Below, piece after piece: positions 1 through 8,823 of a DNA stretch of 64,000 nucleotides. The position numbers and the translations under genes were made by a program. The stretch comes from Arenicella xantha (lineage in GTDB: Bacteria; Pseudomonadota; Gammaproteobacteria; Arenicellales; Arenicellaceae): assembly GCF_003315245.1 (NCBI RefSeq), contig NZ_QNRT01000002.1:1315190-1379189 (forward strand), written 5' to 3'. The notes below the pieces were generated by a model, which was not told where the DNA came from, did no database searches, and worked only from the letters and a program-made list of their open reading frames with translations. Within the stretch, counting starts at the first letter, position 1; each line of letters opens with the position of its first letter.

Positions 1-801
1 GCGATTCCCACCGCACCACATCAAGTTGCGCGCAACAACGATGAATTCGTCGCGGCAGTAGCTTCGATTGGATTTCCTCTGGTAATTAAAACTCTAACAG
101 AAGGGTATGACGGCAGAGGCCAATGGGTTATTGATGATGCCGAGCAGTGGCGAGACTTCAATAAAGCCAGCGTGACGCTACCGGTTCTGGTTGAGGAAAA
201 AATTCATTTCGCCCGCGAAGTATCACTCGTCGGCGTTCGCAGCATTGATGGCAGCATGCAATTTTACCCGCTAGCCGAAAATGTTCACGTAGGTGGCATC
301 TTAATCGCGTCATTCGCACCAGCGTCAAACGTGTCCGAAGCATTACAGCAGCAGGCACATGACAATTTGTCAAAAATCATGACTCACCTCGACTATGTTG
401 GAGTGATGGCAATGGAATGTTTTGAAACCGAGCAAGGCTTGCTGGTTAATGAGCTAGCGCCACGGGTACACAACAGCGGCCACTGGACGCTCGACAGCAA
501 TGTCACCAGCCAATTCGAGAACCACATGCGTGCAATCACGGGGCTACCATTAGGCACTACCGACGCCGATGGCCCGACGCTGATGTTGAATATTCTAGGA
601 GAAATCCCTGACGGTGTGCGCGACGAGAAGTGTCAATTCCAACTTTATGACTATCAAAAAACCGCGCGCGCCGGGCGCAAGGTCGGTCATTTAAACCTGC
701 GCTACGCAAACGCAGCCGCGCTATTAAATGCCCTACAACAACTCGAAACTGTTTGGAAAAACCCATTTATCCAACAGCTGATCGCCCAATTAGAAGACTA
801 A
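1..801 (+). CDS. purK: N5-carboxyaminoimidazole ribonucleotide synthase (PurK), 5' end cut by window edge
   Basis: Purine biosynthesis ATP-grasp enzyme that carboxylates AIR to N5-CAIR using ATP and bicarbonate. The frame is open from base 1, so the start lies outside the window; 266 residues are visible and roughly the first 100 of a usual 355-380 are missing. The ATP-grasp loop GYDGRGQ is at visible residues 35-41, and the PurK signature NELAPRVHNSGHWT begins at about 150. The GTG at 172 is an internal valine codon, not a start. The purE partner would be expected just upstream, off the window. A short hairpin (877-895) follows 76 bp after the stop. The identification is secure. Confidence 0.95.
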   Translation, partial: AIPTAPHQVARNNDEFVAAVASIGFPLVIKTLTEGYDGRGQWVIDDAEQWRDFNKASVTLPVLVEEKIHFAREVSLVGVRSIDGSMQFYPLAENVHVGGILIASFAPASNVSEALQQQAHDNLSKIMTHLDYVGVMAMECFETEQGLLVNELAPRVHNSGHWTLDSNVTSQFENHMRAITGLPLGTTDADGPTLMLNILGEIPDGVRDEKCQFQLYDYQKTARAGRKVGHLNLRYANAAALLNALQQLETVWKNPFIQQLIAQLED

Positions 802-1147
802 CGGTCAAGGATTCATAGGCTTACGCGTCGACGCAAATTGGCGCGCCACTTATGACTTAAACACAGGATCAAAAATAGTGGCTTTCATCGCCACTGAATT
901 AGCGTAAAATCACGCCCCAATAGATTGTTTGTTTAGCCATAAGAAGTGTAGGGGAATACTCGAGCCATAGCGCTTGCGATGCCTGATTTGTGATCGCCAA
1001 ATAACAACTAGATAGCAGTCAAAACGCTAGCAAGCTTTGATTTTGGTGGCAAGCTAGCCGCTGACGATGAAATGACGCCCGCAGGATGTTGACGTCAAAT
1101 TAGGGTCATATAAACGGATGTATCATAAATAAAGAAGAGACAAACCT
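802..1147. other. Intergenic region between purK and the porin gene
   Basis: 346 bp with no convincing gene. It contains one small hairpin, AGTGGC (877-882) pairing with GCCACT (890-895), with no T tract, which could be a weak purK terminator. An AAGAGA purine stretch just before 1148 is the probable ribosome binding site of the porin gene. No Fur box was recognised by eye. Confidence 0.5.
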
Positions 1148-2611
1148 ATGAATACGAAATTAGTACTGATTTTATTATCAGCAAGCTTATTAACGATCTC
1201 ATCCCAATCATGGTCTCAAGATTTTGATTTATCGACAATTCTAGAGCGATTGGAAAAATTAGAAAATGAGAACAAAGAGCTGCGCGAGAAATATCAAGCA
1301 TTAGCAGCGAGCGTTAATCAAGTTGCACAAGCATCAAACAGTATGGCGTCCGCTAGCACCACTAAGAGCTCAGCCGATGGCGTTATTCAATTTAACTCGG
1401 AGTACGGCTACCAGTTGCTTGACCCGTTGGTAAATATCAATCGCAAGCAATTGGGCGTATTGAATGCCAAGCAAGATGGCACGCTAGGCAAAAACGTTGT
1501 TAACCTCCAAGGAGCCGTGACCGCGATTGCTGACTATCAAAGCACCAATGAGCCCAACCTATTTGGTTACTTGATGCGCCATCCAACAAGTAATAATCAA
1601 CGTGGCACAACGGTATCCGAAGCGACAATTCATTCAGCACAACTTGGCTTTACTGCCACGGCTGGTGATTGGATAACCGCAAATGCCGAATTCTTGTTTG
1701 ATCCGGAACAAAGCTTTGGCGCCGGCACCAATACCTCGCTGACGCGAAATCAAGTTCAAGTACGTCGTGCCTATGTGCTATTCGGCAACTTAGATGAATC
1801 ACCGCTGTATGCGAGCTTAGGGAAAATGGCGGTGCCTTTCGGTTTGACCGACACCGTAAACCCATTTACCAACTCGACAGTTTGGCATGCGTTTGGTGGG
1901 TTGGCTAACGGTGCCACATTTGGCTACACCAAAGATGGCCTGAATGTATCAGCTATGGCAATCCAAGGTGGTGCGCAATTCCGTTCTGCCAACACTCCAG
2001 TGGAAGGTACATCGGTTCCCAGTAAACTTAATAACTACGCGGTTAACGCCAGTTACGAGTTTGGCTCAGAGTCAGATCAATCGCTATTAATTGGCGCGTC
2101 ATATCAACGTGGTACCGCTTATTGTCAAGGCTTCCCAATTACTCACTTCTCTCAATGTGAAGAACCAAACGGTGCTTACGACGTGTACGCGAAGTGGCAA
2201 TCAGACAATTGGACGGTCAAAACTGAATTTGCTAAAACTACTGACGAGTGGCCTGGCACATTCAATCCAACTATTCCTCAATTTGCCGCGAGCAAGGTAT
2301 CAAGCATGGATTTTGGCGTGCAATACCGCGACGAGTTGTTCGGTAAGCCTGCGGCCTATTCGTTTGAGTTCAGCAACTTCGAAGCCGGCCCAGCTGGCGC
2401 CGAGTGGGAACGTCAGAATCAATGGGTTCTCGGCCTAGCGATGCATTACGCGCCAAATATTAAGTTATTCAGTGAGCTGATCAAAGTAGAAGGTTATGCG
2501 CCATTGAACTTCCTAAGTGGTGGACATATTCCTGATCGCCCTGACATTCCGGTCAGCGACGCTTCAGCCGATTCAGAAATCTTAATGCTTGGGGTAAACG
2601 CAGCATTCTAG
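1148..2611 (+). CDS. LbtU-like outer-membrane porin with N-terminal coiled coil
   Basis: 487-residue outer-membrane beta-barrel. A signal peptide covers about residues 1-23 (cut near SQSWSQ/D). A charged heptad-like segment at about 28-60 (LEKLENENKELREKY) is a coiled coil that would form a periplasmic trimer stalk. The remainder has the alternating aromatic/glycine pattern of beta strands and ends in NAAF, the terminal Phe used by the BAM machinery. The layout and the strand pattern around 'ASLGKMAVPFGL' resemble the LbtU siderophore-porin family. The gene stands alone with no TonB or iron genes adjacent, so a siderophore role is only inferred from family likeness; general substrate uptake is equally possible. 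A hairpin at 2623-2655 closes the unit. Confidence 0.7.
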   Translation: MNTKLVLILLSASLLTISSQSWSQDFDLSTILERLEKLENENKELREKYQALAASVNQVAQASNSMASASTTKSSADGVIQFNSEYGYQLLDPLVNINRKQLGVLNAKQDGTLGKNVVNLQGAVTAIADYQSTNEPNLFGYLMRHPTSNNQRGTTVSEATIHSAQLGFTATAGDWITANAEFLFDPEQSFGAGTNTSLTRNQVQVRRAYVLFGNLDESPLYASLGKMAVPFGLTDTVNPFTNSTVWHAFGGLANGATFGYTKDGLNVSAMAIQGGAQFRSANTPVEGTSVPSKLNNYAVNASYEFGSESDQSLLIGASYQRGTAYCQGFPITHFSQCEEPNGAYDVYAKWQSDNWTVKTEFAKTTDEWPGTFNPTIPQFAASKVSSMDFGVQYRDELFGKPAAYSFEFSNFEAGPAGAEWERQNQWVLGLAMHYAPNIKLFSELIKVEGYAPLNFLSGGHIPDRPDIPVSDASADSEILMLGVNAAF

Positions 2612-2622
2612 AATATTTGACG

Positions 2623-2655
2623 GGGAGCTTGGTTGACATAAACAGCCAAGCTCCC
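2623..2655. terminator. Inverted repeat between convergent genes, possible bidirectional terminator
   Basis: GGGAGCTTGG (2623-2632) pairs perfectly with CCAAGCTCCC (2646-2655) around a 13-nt loop. It lies 11 bp after the porin stop and before the end of the convergent membrane-protein gene. There is no T run on the plus side, so termination is inferred from position and stem strength. Confidence 0.5.
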
Positions 2656-2750
2656 TACTCTGGCGGCCCTTAACTCAAGGAATGAGTATTAATTAGCACA
2701 CACGCTCTGTCTTACCTCTCGCAGCTTGGTCTATAGCTGCATGCCAGAGA

Positions 2751-3326
2751 CTATTTGCGAGCGCCTAGCAGCCCCACCGTATAGCCTTCTGCACGTAATC
2801 GTTTAGTCGCTCTCGCATTAATCCGCAGCATCACAAACAAATTGATCAGTGGCACAAACAGCAAAATAAACAGTAATATCTTAATCACGATATGGCTGTC
2901 TAGAACCGATAAAACTCGGAACAACCCAATGATCGACATCAGCAAGCAGCCGAGCAGCAGCAATGGCCCCAATAAGCCGATAAAAGCTTGCGCAAAGAGC
3001 ACCACAAAATACAGCAGCATGGCATAAATAATCAGCTTCTGTCCTTGCGCCAAACGCTCAGTCTGCGCTTGTTGCTCCTCGCTTTGATTATTCGCAACAA
3101 TGTCTGAACTTGGGGCTTTATACGGGTTACCGATAGGCATTAAAAATTCCATTTGGCGGTTTAAGGTCACCGAGATGCTGACTAAAGCTCCGATGATAAT
3201 AAGCGATACAAACCAGTGCACGGCAGCAGCGCCGCTTCTTTCTAGTCGCCCAAGTATAGCAAAGAATCCGTTAAGCAGACCTTGGCGGTAGGTGGCAGCC
3301 AACACAAGTTCTGTTACTCTATCCAC
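2751..3326 (-). CDS. Small multi-pass membrane protein of unknown function
   Basis: 191 residues if read from a GTG at 3326, with hydrophobic helices at about 38-55, 98-120, 122-140 and 145-170. A second candidate start is the ATG at 3140 (protein beginning MPIGNPYKAPSSD), which resembles the N terminus of a common gammaproteobacterial membrane-protein type beginning 'NPY..P'; a GGA lies upstream of it. That shorter start would leave a 226-bp divergent promoter region with the HMG-CoA reductase gene instead of 40 bp. The hydrophobic helix upstream of 3140 argues for the longer form, so the start is unresolved. No enzymatic motif is visible and I do not recognise a function. Confidence 0.65.
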   Translation of the reverse strand: MDRVTELVLAATYRQGLLNGFFAILGRLERSGAAAVHWFVSLIIIGALVSISVTLNRQMEFLMPIGNPYKAPSSDIVANNQSEEQQAQTERLAQGQKLIIYAMLLYFVVLFAQAFIGLLGPLLLLGCLLMSIIGLFRVLSVLDSHIVIKILLFILLFVPLINLFVMLRINARATKRLRAEGYTVGLLGARK

Positions 3327-3366
3327 ACAACTAGTTCAGTAAATTCCAACGAGTGAGTCCCAATCA

Positions 3367-4551
3367 ATGAGTAATCAGCCATCGGATGCCGCAAAAATTC
3401 CCCGTCAACAAGACAATTACACGCCTGAATCCATTGCTGAACGACAAGCGTTTTTACTCAAGCAAACCGGTGTAACGCTCAAGCACGTTGCTCATTCATC
3501 AGTGGATCCAGCCACCTTAGCCGGCAACATAGAAAACCCAATTGGCATGGCACAAGTTCCAATTGGACTCGCCGGACCAATATTGATAAATGGCGAACAT
3601 GCGGCTGGACACTTTTATGTACCGATGGCCACCACCGAAGGCACCTTAGTCGCAAGCTATAGTCGTGGTATGCGAGTTTTGTCGGAGATCGGCGGCGTCA
3701 CGACCACGGTCGTCGAGCGGTATATGCAACGCGCACCGGTATTTCATTTTGAGAACGCGCGAGAAGCAAAGGAGTTTGGCGCCTGGTTCGATGCTCACTT
3801 AGCGGATATTCGCACTGCCGCGGAGGCTACCACCTCAGTGGGGAAGTTGTCACATGTTGAACAGTATGGCGTGTCTCGCATGCGCTTCCTTCGATTCAAC
3901 TACACCACCGGCGATGCGGCAGGTCAGAATATGTGTGGCAAGGCGACCTTAGCGGCCTGCACCTGGATCCAAAAAAATTATCCACACAAATCACGCTACA
4001 CGCTATCAGGAGCTATCGACACCGACAAAAAGCACTCACACATTAATACTCTGCATTCTCGTGGCGCACGAGTAGTGGCGGAAGTGGTATTACCCAAAGA
4101 AGTGATGCAACGCGTTATGCGCGTTGACACCAAAGCACTGTTCGCTGCACGCCAGGTATCCAACGTCGGTGGCATGTTGGCGGGTACGACGAATAATGGC
4201 TTGCATGCCGCCAATGGCTTGGCTGCGATATTTATCGCCACTGGCCAAGATGCCGCCAATATTGCCGAATCACAAGCGGGCATCGTGTATGTGGATTTGC
4301 TCGACAATGGCGATTTATATTGGTCAATCACCTTACCCTCGGTGATTGTCGCCAGTTACGGAGGCGGTACTGGGCTCGGTTCACAACGCGAATGCTTAGA
4401 AATTATGGACTGCTACGGCGACGGCAAGGCCTTAAAATTGGCCGAGATCTGTGCCGCCACGGTGTTAGCTGGTGAATTGTCATTAGCCAGTGCTGTGCTT
4501 GCCGGCGACTGGGTCGAAAGTCACGATCGACTGGGTCGCAATCGGCCTTAA
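3367..4551 (+). CDS. Hydroxymethylglutaryl-CoA reductase, class I type
   Basis: 394-residue HMG-CoA reductase, the NAD(P)H-dependent enzyme reducing HMG-CoA to mevalonate. Family signatures are present in order: ENPIG at 56-60 in the CoA-binding region, TTEG at 89-92 with the catalytic Glu91, GDAAGQNM at 182-189 (cofactor site), DTDKK at 218-222 with the catalytic Lys, GQD at 293-295 with catalytic Asp, and C-terminal SHDRLGRNR with the catalytic His386. The soluble catalytic core alone is present, with no membrane anchor. The ELSLASA stretch and C-terminal His context match class I (archaeal/eukaryotic-like) rather than class II. No other mevalonate-pathway gene is in the window. Catalytic residues look intact. 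Confidence 0.9.
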   Translation: MSNQPSDAAKIPRQQDNYTPESIAERQAFLLKQTGVTLKHVAHSSVDPATLAGNIENPIGMAQVPIGLAGPILINGEHAAGHFYVPMATTEGTLVASYSRGMRVLSEIGGVTTTVVERYMQRAPVFHFENAREAKEFGAWFDAHLADIRTAAEATTSVGKLSHVEQYGVSRMRFLRFNYTTGDAAGQNMCGKATLAACTWIQKNYPHKSRYTLSGAIDTDKKHSHINTLHSRGARVVAEVVLPKEVMQRVMRVDTKALFAARQVSNVGGMLAGTTNNGLHAANGLAAIFIATGQDAANIAESQAGIVYVDLLDNGDLYWSITLPSVIVASYGGGTGLGSQRECLEIMDCYGDGKALKLAEICAATVLAGELSLASAVLAGDWVESHDRLGRNRP

Positions 4552-4619
4552 TGGCGCATTATTAACCTAATTCTACGAACATATGGCTAATAACAGTAAC
4601 TCTAACCAGTACCTAGAGC

Positions 4620-5354
4620 CTAGCTTGCTGCCCAGTGAATGGCTGCAAAACTGTCGCGCAAGGCTTTTGACCACGAGTCTGACAGCGCACTAAACTCTGG
4701 GTCTCCCGCTTCAATTCGCTGATATTGTGAGACTTGGTATTCACCGTCGCGAATCATCGCTAAGTCTAGTGGCATACCGACTGACAAATTCGAGCGCAAA
4801 GTACTATCCATCGACAATAATGCGGCCTTGCGCGCATCTTTCAAACTAGTTGATTTTCGGATTACTCGATCAAGAATCGGCTTGCCGTACTTGTGCTCAC
4901 CGATTTGCAGATAAGGGGTATCGTGAGTCGCCTCAATATAGTTACCCTCAGGGTAAACTAAAAACATTCGGGCTTCGCCTCCGGCACGTTGGCCAGCCAC
5001 AATAAATGATGCCGACGCCGCTTGGTTCATTCGATTCATTTTCTCGCTGATTTCGAGCGTTACGTCGGACAACATATTGCCAATAATGTCGACCGCAGCT
5101 AATAGGGTGGGAGCCAACATAAACGACGTTTCGGGCGTGGCATCAGGGTGCTCGATAGCTTCCGACAGCTTCGCGATTACCGTTTGCGTAGTCGATAGAC
5201 TGCCCGCCGTCAGAATAACAATGACGCGCTCGCCGGGTTCCTCAAAAGTAAACATCTTTTGGTACGTGGCAATATTATCTAACCCAGCATTGGTGCGTGT
5301 ATCACTTAACAACACCATGCCCTCATCAACCATTAGCCCAACACAATAGGTCAT
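4620..5354 (-). CDS. Anbu, bacterial proteasome-like beta-subunit homologue
   Basis: 244-residue Ntn-hydrolase of the Anbu (ancestral beta subunit) family. The start MTYCVG exposes Thr2 as N-terminal nucleophile after Met removal, with Asp18 (SDTRTNAG) and Lys33 (YQKMF) at the usual positions of the proteasome catalytic set. Full length for the family with no propeptide. It is the last gene of a four-gene minus-strand operon (8646 to 4620) with an ATP-grasp protein, an alpha-E protein and a transglutaminase-like protein, the classic Anbu neighbourhood. The operon is thought from gene context to act in peptide synthesis or modification and turnover; the substrate is not established. A 64-bp gap separates it from the upstream gene. 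Confidence 0.93.
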   Translation of the reverse strand: MTYCVGLMVDEGMVLLSDTRTNAGLDNIATYQKMFTFEEPGERVIVILTAGSLSTTQTVIAKLSEAIEHPDATPETSFMLAPTLLAAVDIIGNMLSDVTLEISEKMNRMNQAASASFIVAGQRAGGEARMFLVYPEGNYIEATHDTPYLQIGEHKYGKPILDRVIRKSTSLKDARKAALLSMDSTLRSNLSVGMPLDLAMIRDGEYQVSQYQRIEAGDPEFSALSDSWSKALRDSFAAIHWAAS

Positions 5355-5418
5355 AGCAAAAACTACTTTAGTACGTAATAAAACACGCAGATTAAGGCAA
5401 GCGAGACCAGAAAGGAAG

Positions 5419-6234
5419 CTATTGTTGCGCGTTTACGATATTAACGTCTGTGTGCATGGTTTCTTCACCAACACCACGTGAAATACCACGAATTAATGCC
5501 GCATCCTGCGCATCTAAGCCTGACCCAACCCGCACGTAACGCGCATCTGGACAGCAATCGTTAGTCGCATCAAAGCCAACCCAGCCTAAGCCTTCAATCA
5601 GCAGCTCGGCCCACGCATGACTCGCATCATGCTGCTCGCCACTTGCGTCCATATGCAGATAGCCGGTGGTGTAACGTGCCGGAATACGATTTAGCCGGGC
5701 AGCGGCAATTAAACAGTGAGCAAAGTCTTGGCAAACACCCGTGCCCTGTTCTAGCGCTTGACTCGCGGTATAGGAACTATCGGTCGCGCCGGGAATATAC
5801 TTAAACGCACCACTGACCTCACTCATGATGCCGTGCGCTACGTCCAACTGGTTTTCACCGCTCAAGTCTAGTGCGCGTTTCGCCAATTCAGCAATTCGGT
5901 CATCGGGCCGAGTAAGCTCAGTGTCGCGCAGGTACACCAATGGCGACACACGTTCATTGCGAAGTTTGATTAGTCCGTTAGTGTCGCTTGTTTCGATTTC
6001 CCCAGTAACACGAATTTCGACATCTCGTTCTAAATTTTCAACACACATGGTACGTATTTGATCACCGCCGCCATCTAAAAAATAGCTACCAAATAGAGCA
6101 TCTTCGCAGTGTACCTCCCAATTAATGATTTTTTGCGAATCACACGCGGCAGGCCACAGACGGTGGCTTTGAATAATCATTCGCTGCGGTTCCGAATAGC
6201 GGTATGAGGTAGTATGGTTGATCAACATTCTCAT
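5419..6234 (-). CDS. Transglutaminase-like cysteine protease of the Anbu operon
   Basis: 271 residues: an N-terminal beta domain (about 1-85, 'bacterial transglutaminase-like N-terminal' type) followed by a transglutaminase core. The catalytic triad is visible as Cys168 (GVCQDFAH), His206 (ASHAWAE) and Asp222 (FDATN), so it should be active, as a protease or an amide-bond-forming enzyme. Its start codon overlaps the stop of the alpha-E gene by one base (TAATG at 6232-6236), implying translational coupling. Cytoplasmic: no signal peptide. It is the third gene of the operon, just upstream of Anbu. Confidence 0.9.
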   Translation of the reverse strand: MRMLINHTTSYRYSEPQRMIIQSHRLWPAACDSQKIINWEVHCEDALFGSYFLDGGGDQIRTMCVENLERDVEIRVTGEIETSDTNGLIKLRNERVSPLVYLRDTELTRPDDRIAELAKRALDLSGENQLDVAHGIMSEVSGAFKYIPGATDSSYTASQALEQGTGVCQDFAHCLIAAARLNRIPARYTTGYLHMDASGEQHDASHAWAELLIEGLGWVGFDATNDCCPDARYVRVGSGLDAQDAALIRGISRGVGEETMHTDVNIVNAQQ

Positions 6235-7184
6235 TAGCGTTCACCAAATAGAAATGACTCACCAATCCGTTCGGCTAAGTGATTGTTTTCTTGAACAAAT
6301 TGCATAAGGTACTCATGCAAACCATTGGCGATAATCTTATTCACACTAATCGTCCTGAGTTCATCCAGCATGCGCATAGCATGGGTCTGCGCCGGAGTAT
6401 ATTTGCCGTAGCTCGAACATAGCTGCTCAAGGTGTAAGGTTATTTTCTCAATGCAGTAGCACAACGAGCGCGGGCATGATCGATTCAAAATCAAAAAATC
6501 GGCGATTCGATCCGGAGAGTACTCACCACCATAGGCCCAATGAAACGAGCGATAAGCTCCCAGAGAACGCAGCAATGTCGACCACTGGTAATTATCAATA
6601 CTGCCACCGAGCATATCAATGGTTGGCAACAACACGTGGTACTTAATGTCGATAGAGCGCGCGGTGTTATCGGCACGTTCGACATAATAACCCAGATTAA
6701 AAAAACTATATCCGTCAGTCTGCAACTGCGTGTTGATAAACGCGCCACGCACCATAGAGGCTTGTCGTTTTACCCAGTCACAAATAGTTGGGAGGTCGAC
6801 GCGGTTTTCAACAGAGTCATCGAAGTCTTTAAACTCCAAGTATGCTTGATTGAAAGCTAACCATGTATCACGTGTGATCGCCGTTCTAACTTGTCGCGCA
6901 TTGTCGCGTGCCATTCTCAGGCAGCTTCGAATGCTGCTGAAATTACTATTGTCGTAGACAAGGAAACTCTCAACATTTTCTTCGCTGATTTCGGAGTAAC
7001 TTTCCTGAAATTGTTGCAGCGTGCTCGTGGCTGTCAAAATAGACTTCCACTCTGACGTATAACCACCGTTTTTGGCTGGCATCATCGACATGCGATACCC
7101 CACCTCTAAGTTACGCGCCATGGTATCGGCACGCTCCATATAGCGTGACGCCCAGAAAAGTGATTCTGCGTTACGGCTTAACAT
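6234..7184 (-). CDS. Alpha-E domain protein (DUF403) of the Anbu operon
   Basis: 316-residue all-alpha protein. It carries the duplicated alpha-E signature: RYMERADTMAR beginning at residue 14 and YYVERADNTAR beginning at 166, spaced as the two halves of the domain. No catalytic residues are known for the family; it always travels with a circularly permuted ATP-grasp protein, here 55 bp upstream, and is assumed to work with it. Overlaps the downstream transglutaminase-like start by one base. Some genomes fuse the ATP-grasp and alpha-E parts into one protein; here they are separate genes. Confidence 0.9.
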   Translation of the reverse strand: MLSRNAESLFWASRYMERADTMARNLEVGYRMSMMPAKNGGYTSEWKSILTATSTLQQFQESYSEISEENVESFLVYDNSNFSSIRSCLRMARDNARQVRTAITRDTWLAFNQAYLEFKDFDDSVENRVDLPTICDWVKRQASMVRGAFINTQLQTDGYSFFNLGYYVERADNTARSIDIKYHVLLPTIDMLGGSIDNYQWSTLLRSLGAYRSFHWAYGGEYSPDRIADFLILNRSCPRSLCYCIEKITLHLEQLCSSYGKYTPAQTHAMRMLDELRTISVNKIIANGLHEYLMQFVQENNHLAERIGESFLFGER

Positions 7185-7239
7185 AGTCTATTCCTAAATA
7201 TTATTTTTGGTTGCTTACTGTCGATACCTACAGACAAAT

Positions 7240-8646
7240 CTAGTTCGACAATACCCATGTATCTTTAACACCACCGCCTTGCGACGAATTCACCACCAAC
7301 GAACCTTCCCGCATCGCTACCCGAGTCAAGCCGCCAGGGCAAAGTTCGATCGATTCTCCAACTAAACAGTACGGACGCAAATCCACGTGGCGTGGTGCTA
7401 ACTCTTGCTCAACATAAGTTGGTGTAGTCGACAGCGCCAAGGTTGGTTGAGCAATAAAATCTTCTGGGTCGGCTAAGATACGCAAGCGATACTGCTCAAT
7501 TTCGGCTTTAGTGGAGGCTGGACCGACCAGCATTCCATATCCACCGGAACCATGCACCTCTTTAACAACCAGATCGGCGAGGTTATCTAACACGTATTTC
7601 AAGTCGTCAGCTTCAGAACAGCGCCAAGTTTGCACATTATTCAGAATTGGTTCCTCTCCTAAATAAAAGCGAATCATTTCAGGCACATAGGTATACACCG
7701 CTTTATCATCAGCCACACCAGCACCGGGTGCAGAGCATATTTGGACACCGCCAGCGCGATAAGCGTTCATCAAGCCAGGGACACCCAGCAGCGAATCTGC
7801 ACGAAAACACAACGGATCAATAAACGCATCATCGATCCGGCGATAGATCACATCCACCCGCCGTGGCCCGCGGGTCGTTCGCATAAAAACAAAATCACCT
7901 TTTATAAAAAGATCACGCCCCTCGACTAGCTCAACCCCCATTTGATCAGCCAAAAAAGAATGTTCGAAATAGGCTGAGTTTGCAGCGCCCGGCGTCAGTA
8001 CCACCACGGTTGGCTCATTATCACATTTTTCCGGCGCCACCGACTTGAGTGTCTTGCGTAATAAACCGGGATAATTATCGACCGGCATAATTCGGTTAGT
8101 ACGAAACAACTGCGGAAACAAGCGCATCATAATTTCGCGATTTTCGAGCATATAAGACACGCCGGAAGGAGTCCGGCAATTGTCTTCAAGCACGTAAAAT
8201 TCGTCGGCTCCAGTACGAACTAAGTCGACACCGATAATATGCGAGAACACTTTTTGGGAAGGCGAAAACCCCACAACAGACGGTTCATAAGCATCATTTT
8301 GATAAACCAGTTTGCCGGGCATACGACCCGATAATATTATTTCACCGCGATGATATACATCCCATAAAAAGGCGTTGAGTGCCCGAGCTCGCTGTTTAAC
8401 ACCACGCTCCAATTTTTCCCATTCAGTTGCGGTAAAAACTCTGGGCATAATGTCGAATGGAATAAGTCGCTCACTATCTCCGCCCTCACCATATACCGCA
8501 AACGTTATACCAATCTGCCGAAATAGTGCTTCGGCTTGTCGATGCTTCTGATGAATTAGATTAGGATCAGTCTGCTCGATCCACTTCATTACTTCTTTGT
8601 AGGGCTCTCGTACATGACCGCCCGAGGTCATTTCATTAAATGACAC
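7240..8646 (-). CDS. Circularly permuted ATP-grasp protein (DUF404/DUF407, COG2308)
   Basis: 468 residues, the usual length for the family. Recognisable blocks include AFLWDVYHRGEI (around 112-123), LEDNCRTPSGVSYMLENR (around 173-190), the basic VDVIYRRIDDAF segment (around 263-274) and VKEVHGSGGYGML (around 363-375), which together form the permuted ATP-grasp fold. It should be an ATP-dependent ligase joining a carboxylate to an amine, substrate unknown. It is the first gene of the Anbu operon; the start is preceded by 177 bp of noncoding DNA holding the promoter. The three partners downstream support a peptide-ligase and peptide-hydrolase unit. Confidence 0.9.
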   Translation of the reverse strand: MSFNEMTSGGHVREPYKEVMKWIEQTDPNLIHQKHRQAEALFRQIGITFAVYGEGGDSERLIPFDIMPRVFTATEWEKLERGVKQRARALNAFLWDVYHRGEIILSGRMPGKLVYQNDAYEPSVVGFSPSQKVFSHIIGVDLVRTGADEFYVLEDNCRTPSGVSYMLENREIMMRLFPQLFRTNRIMPVDNYPGLLRKTLKSVAPEKCDNEPTVVVLTPGAANSAYFEHSFLADQMGVELVEGRDLFIKGDFVFMRTTRGPRRVDVIYRRIDDAFIDPLCFRADSLLGVPGLMNAYRAGGVQICSAPGAGVADDKAVYTYVPEMIRFYLGEEPILNNVQTWRCSEADDLKYVLDNLADLVVKEVHGSGGYGMLVGPASTKAEIEQYRLRILADPEDFIAQPTLALSTTPTYVEQELAPRHVDLRPYCLVGESIELCPGGLTRVAMREGSLVVNSSQGGGVKDTWVLSN

Positions 8647-8823
8647 GTATTATCAACCTAGTTAGTCGTAACTTTATAAGGGGAAATCCAACTCCACTGC
8701 TGGACGGTGACTAGCTAGCAGCTTCAGATCTTTGGCGATTTTCGTCGCTCATTGCTACCAGCCTCTTCAATAATGACATAAACCGAGCCTCAATTGCGTG
8801 AAAATATAGCGAATTAAAACCGC

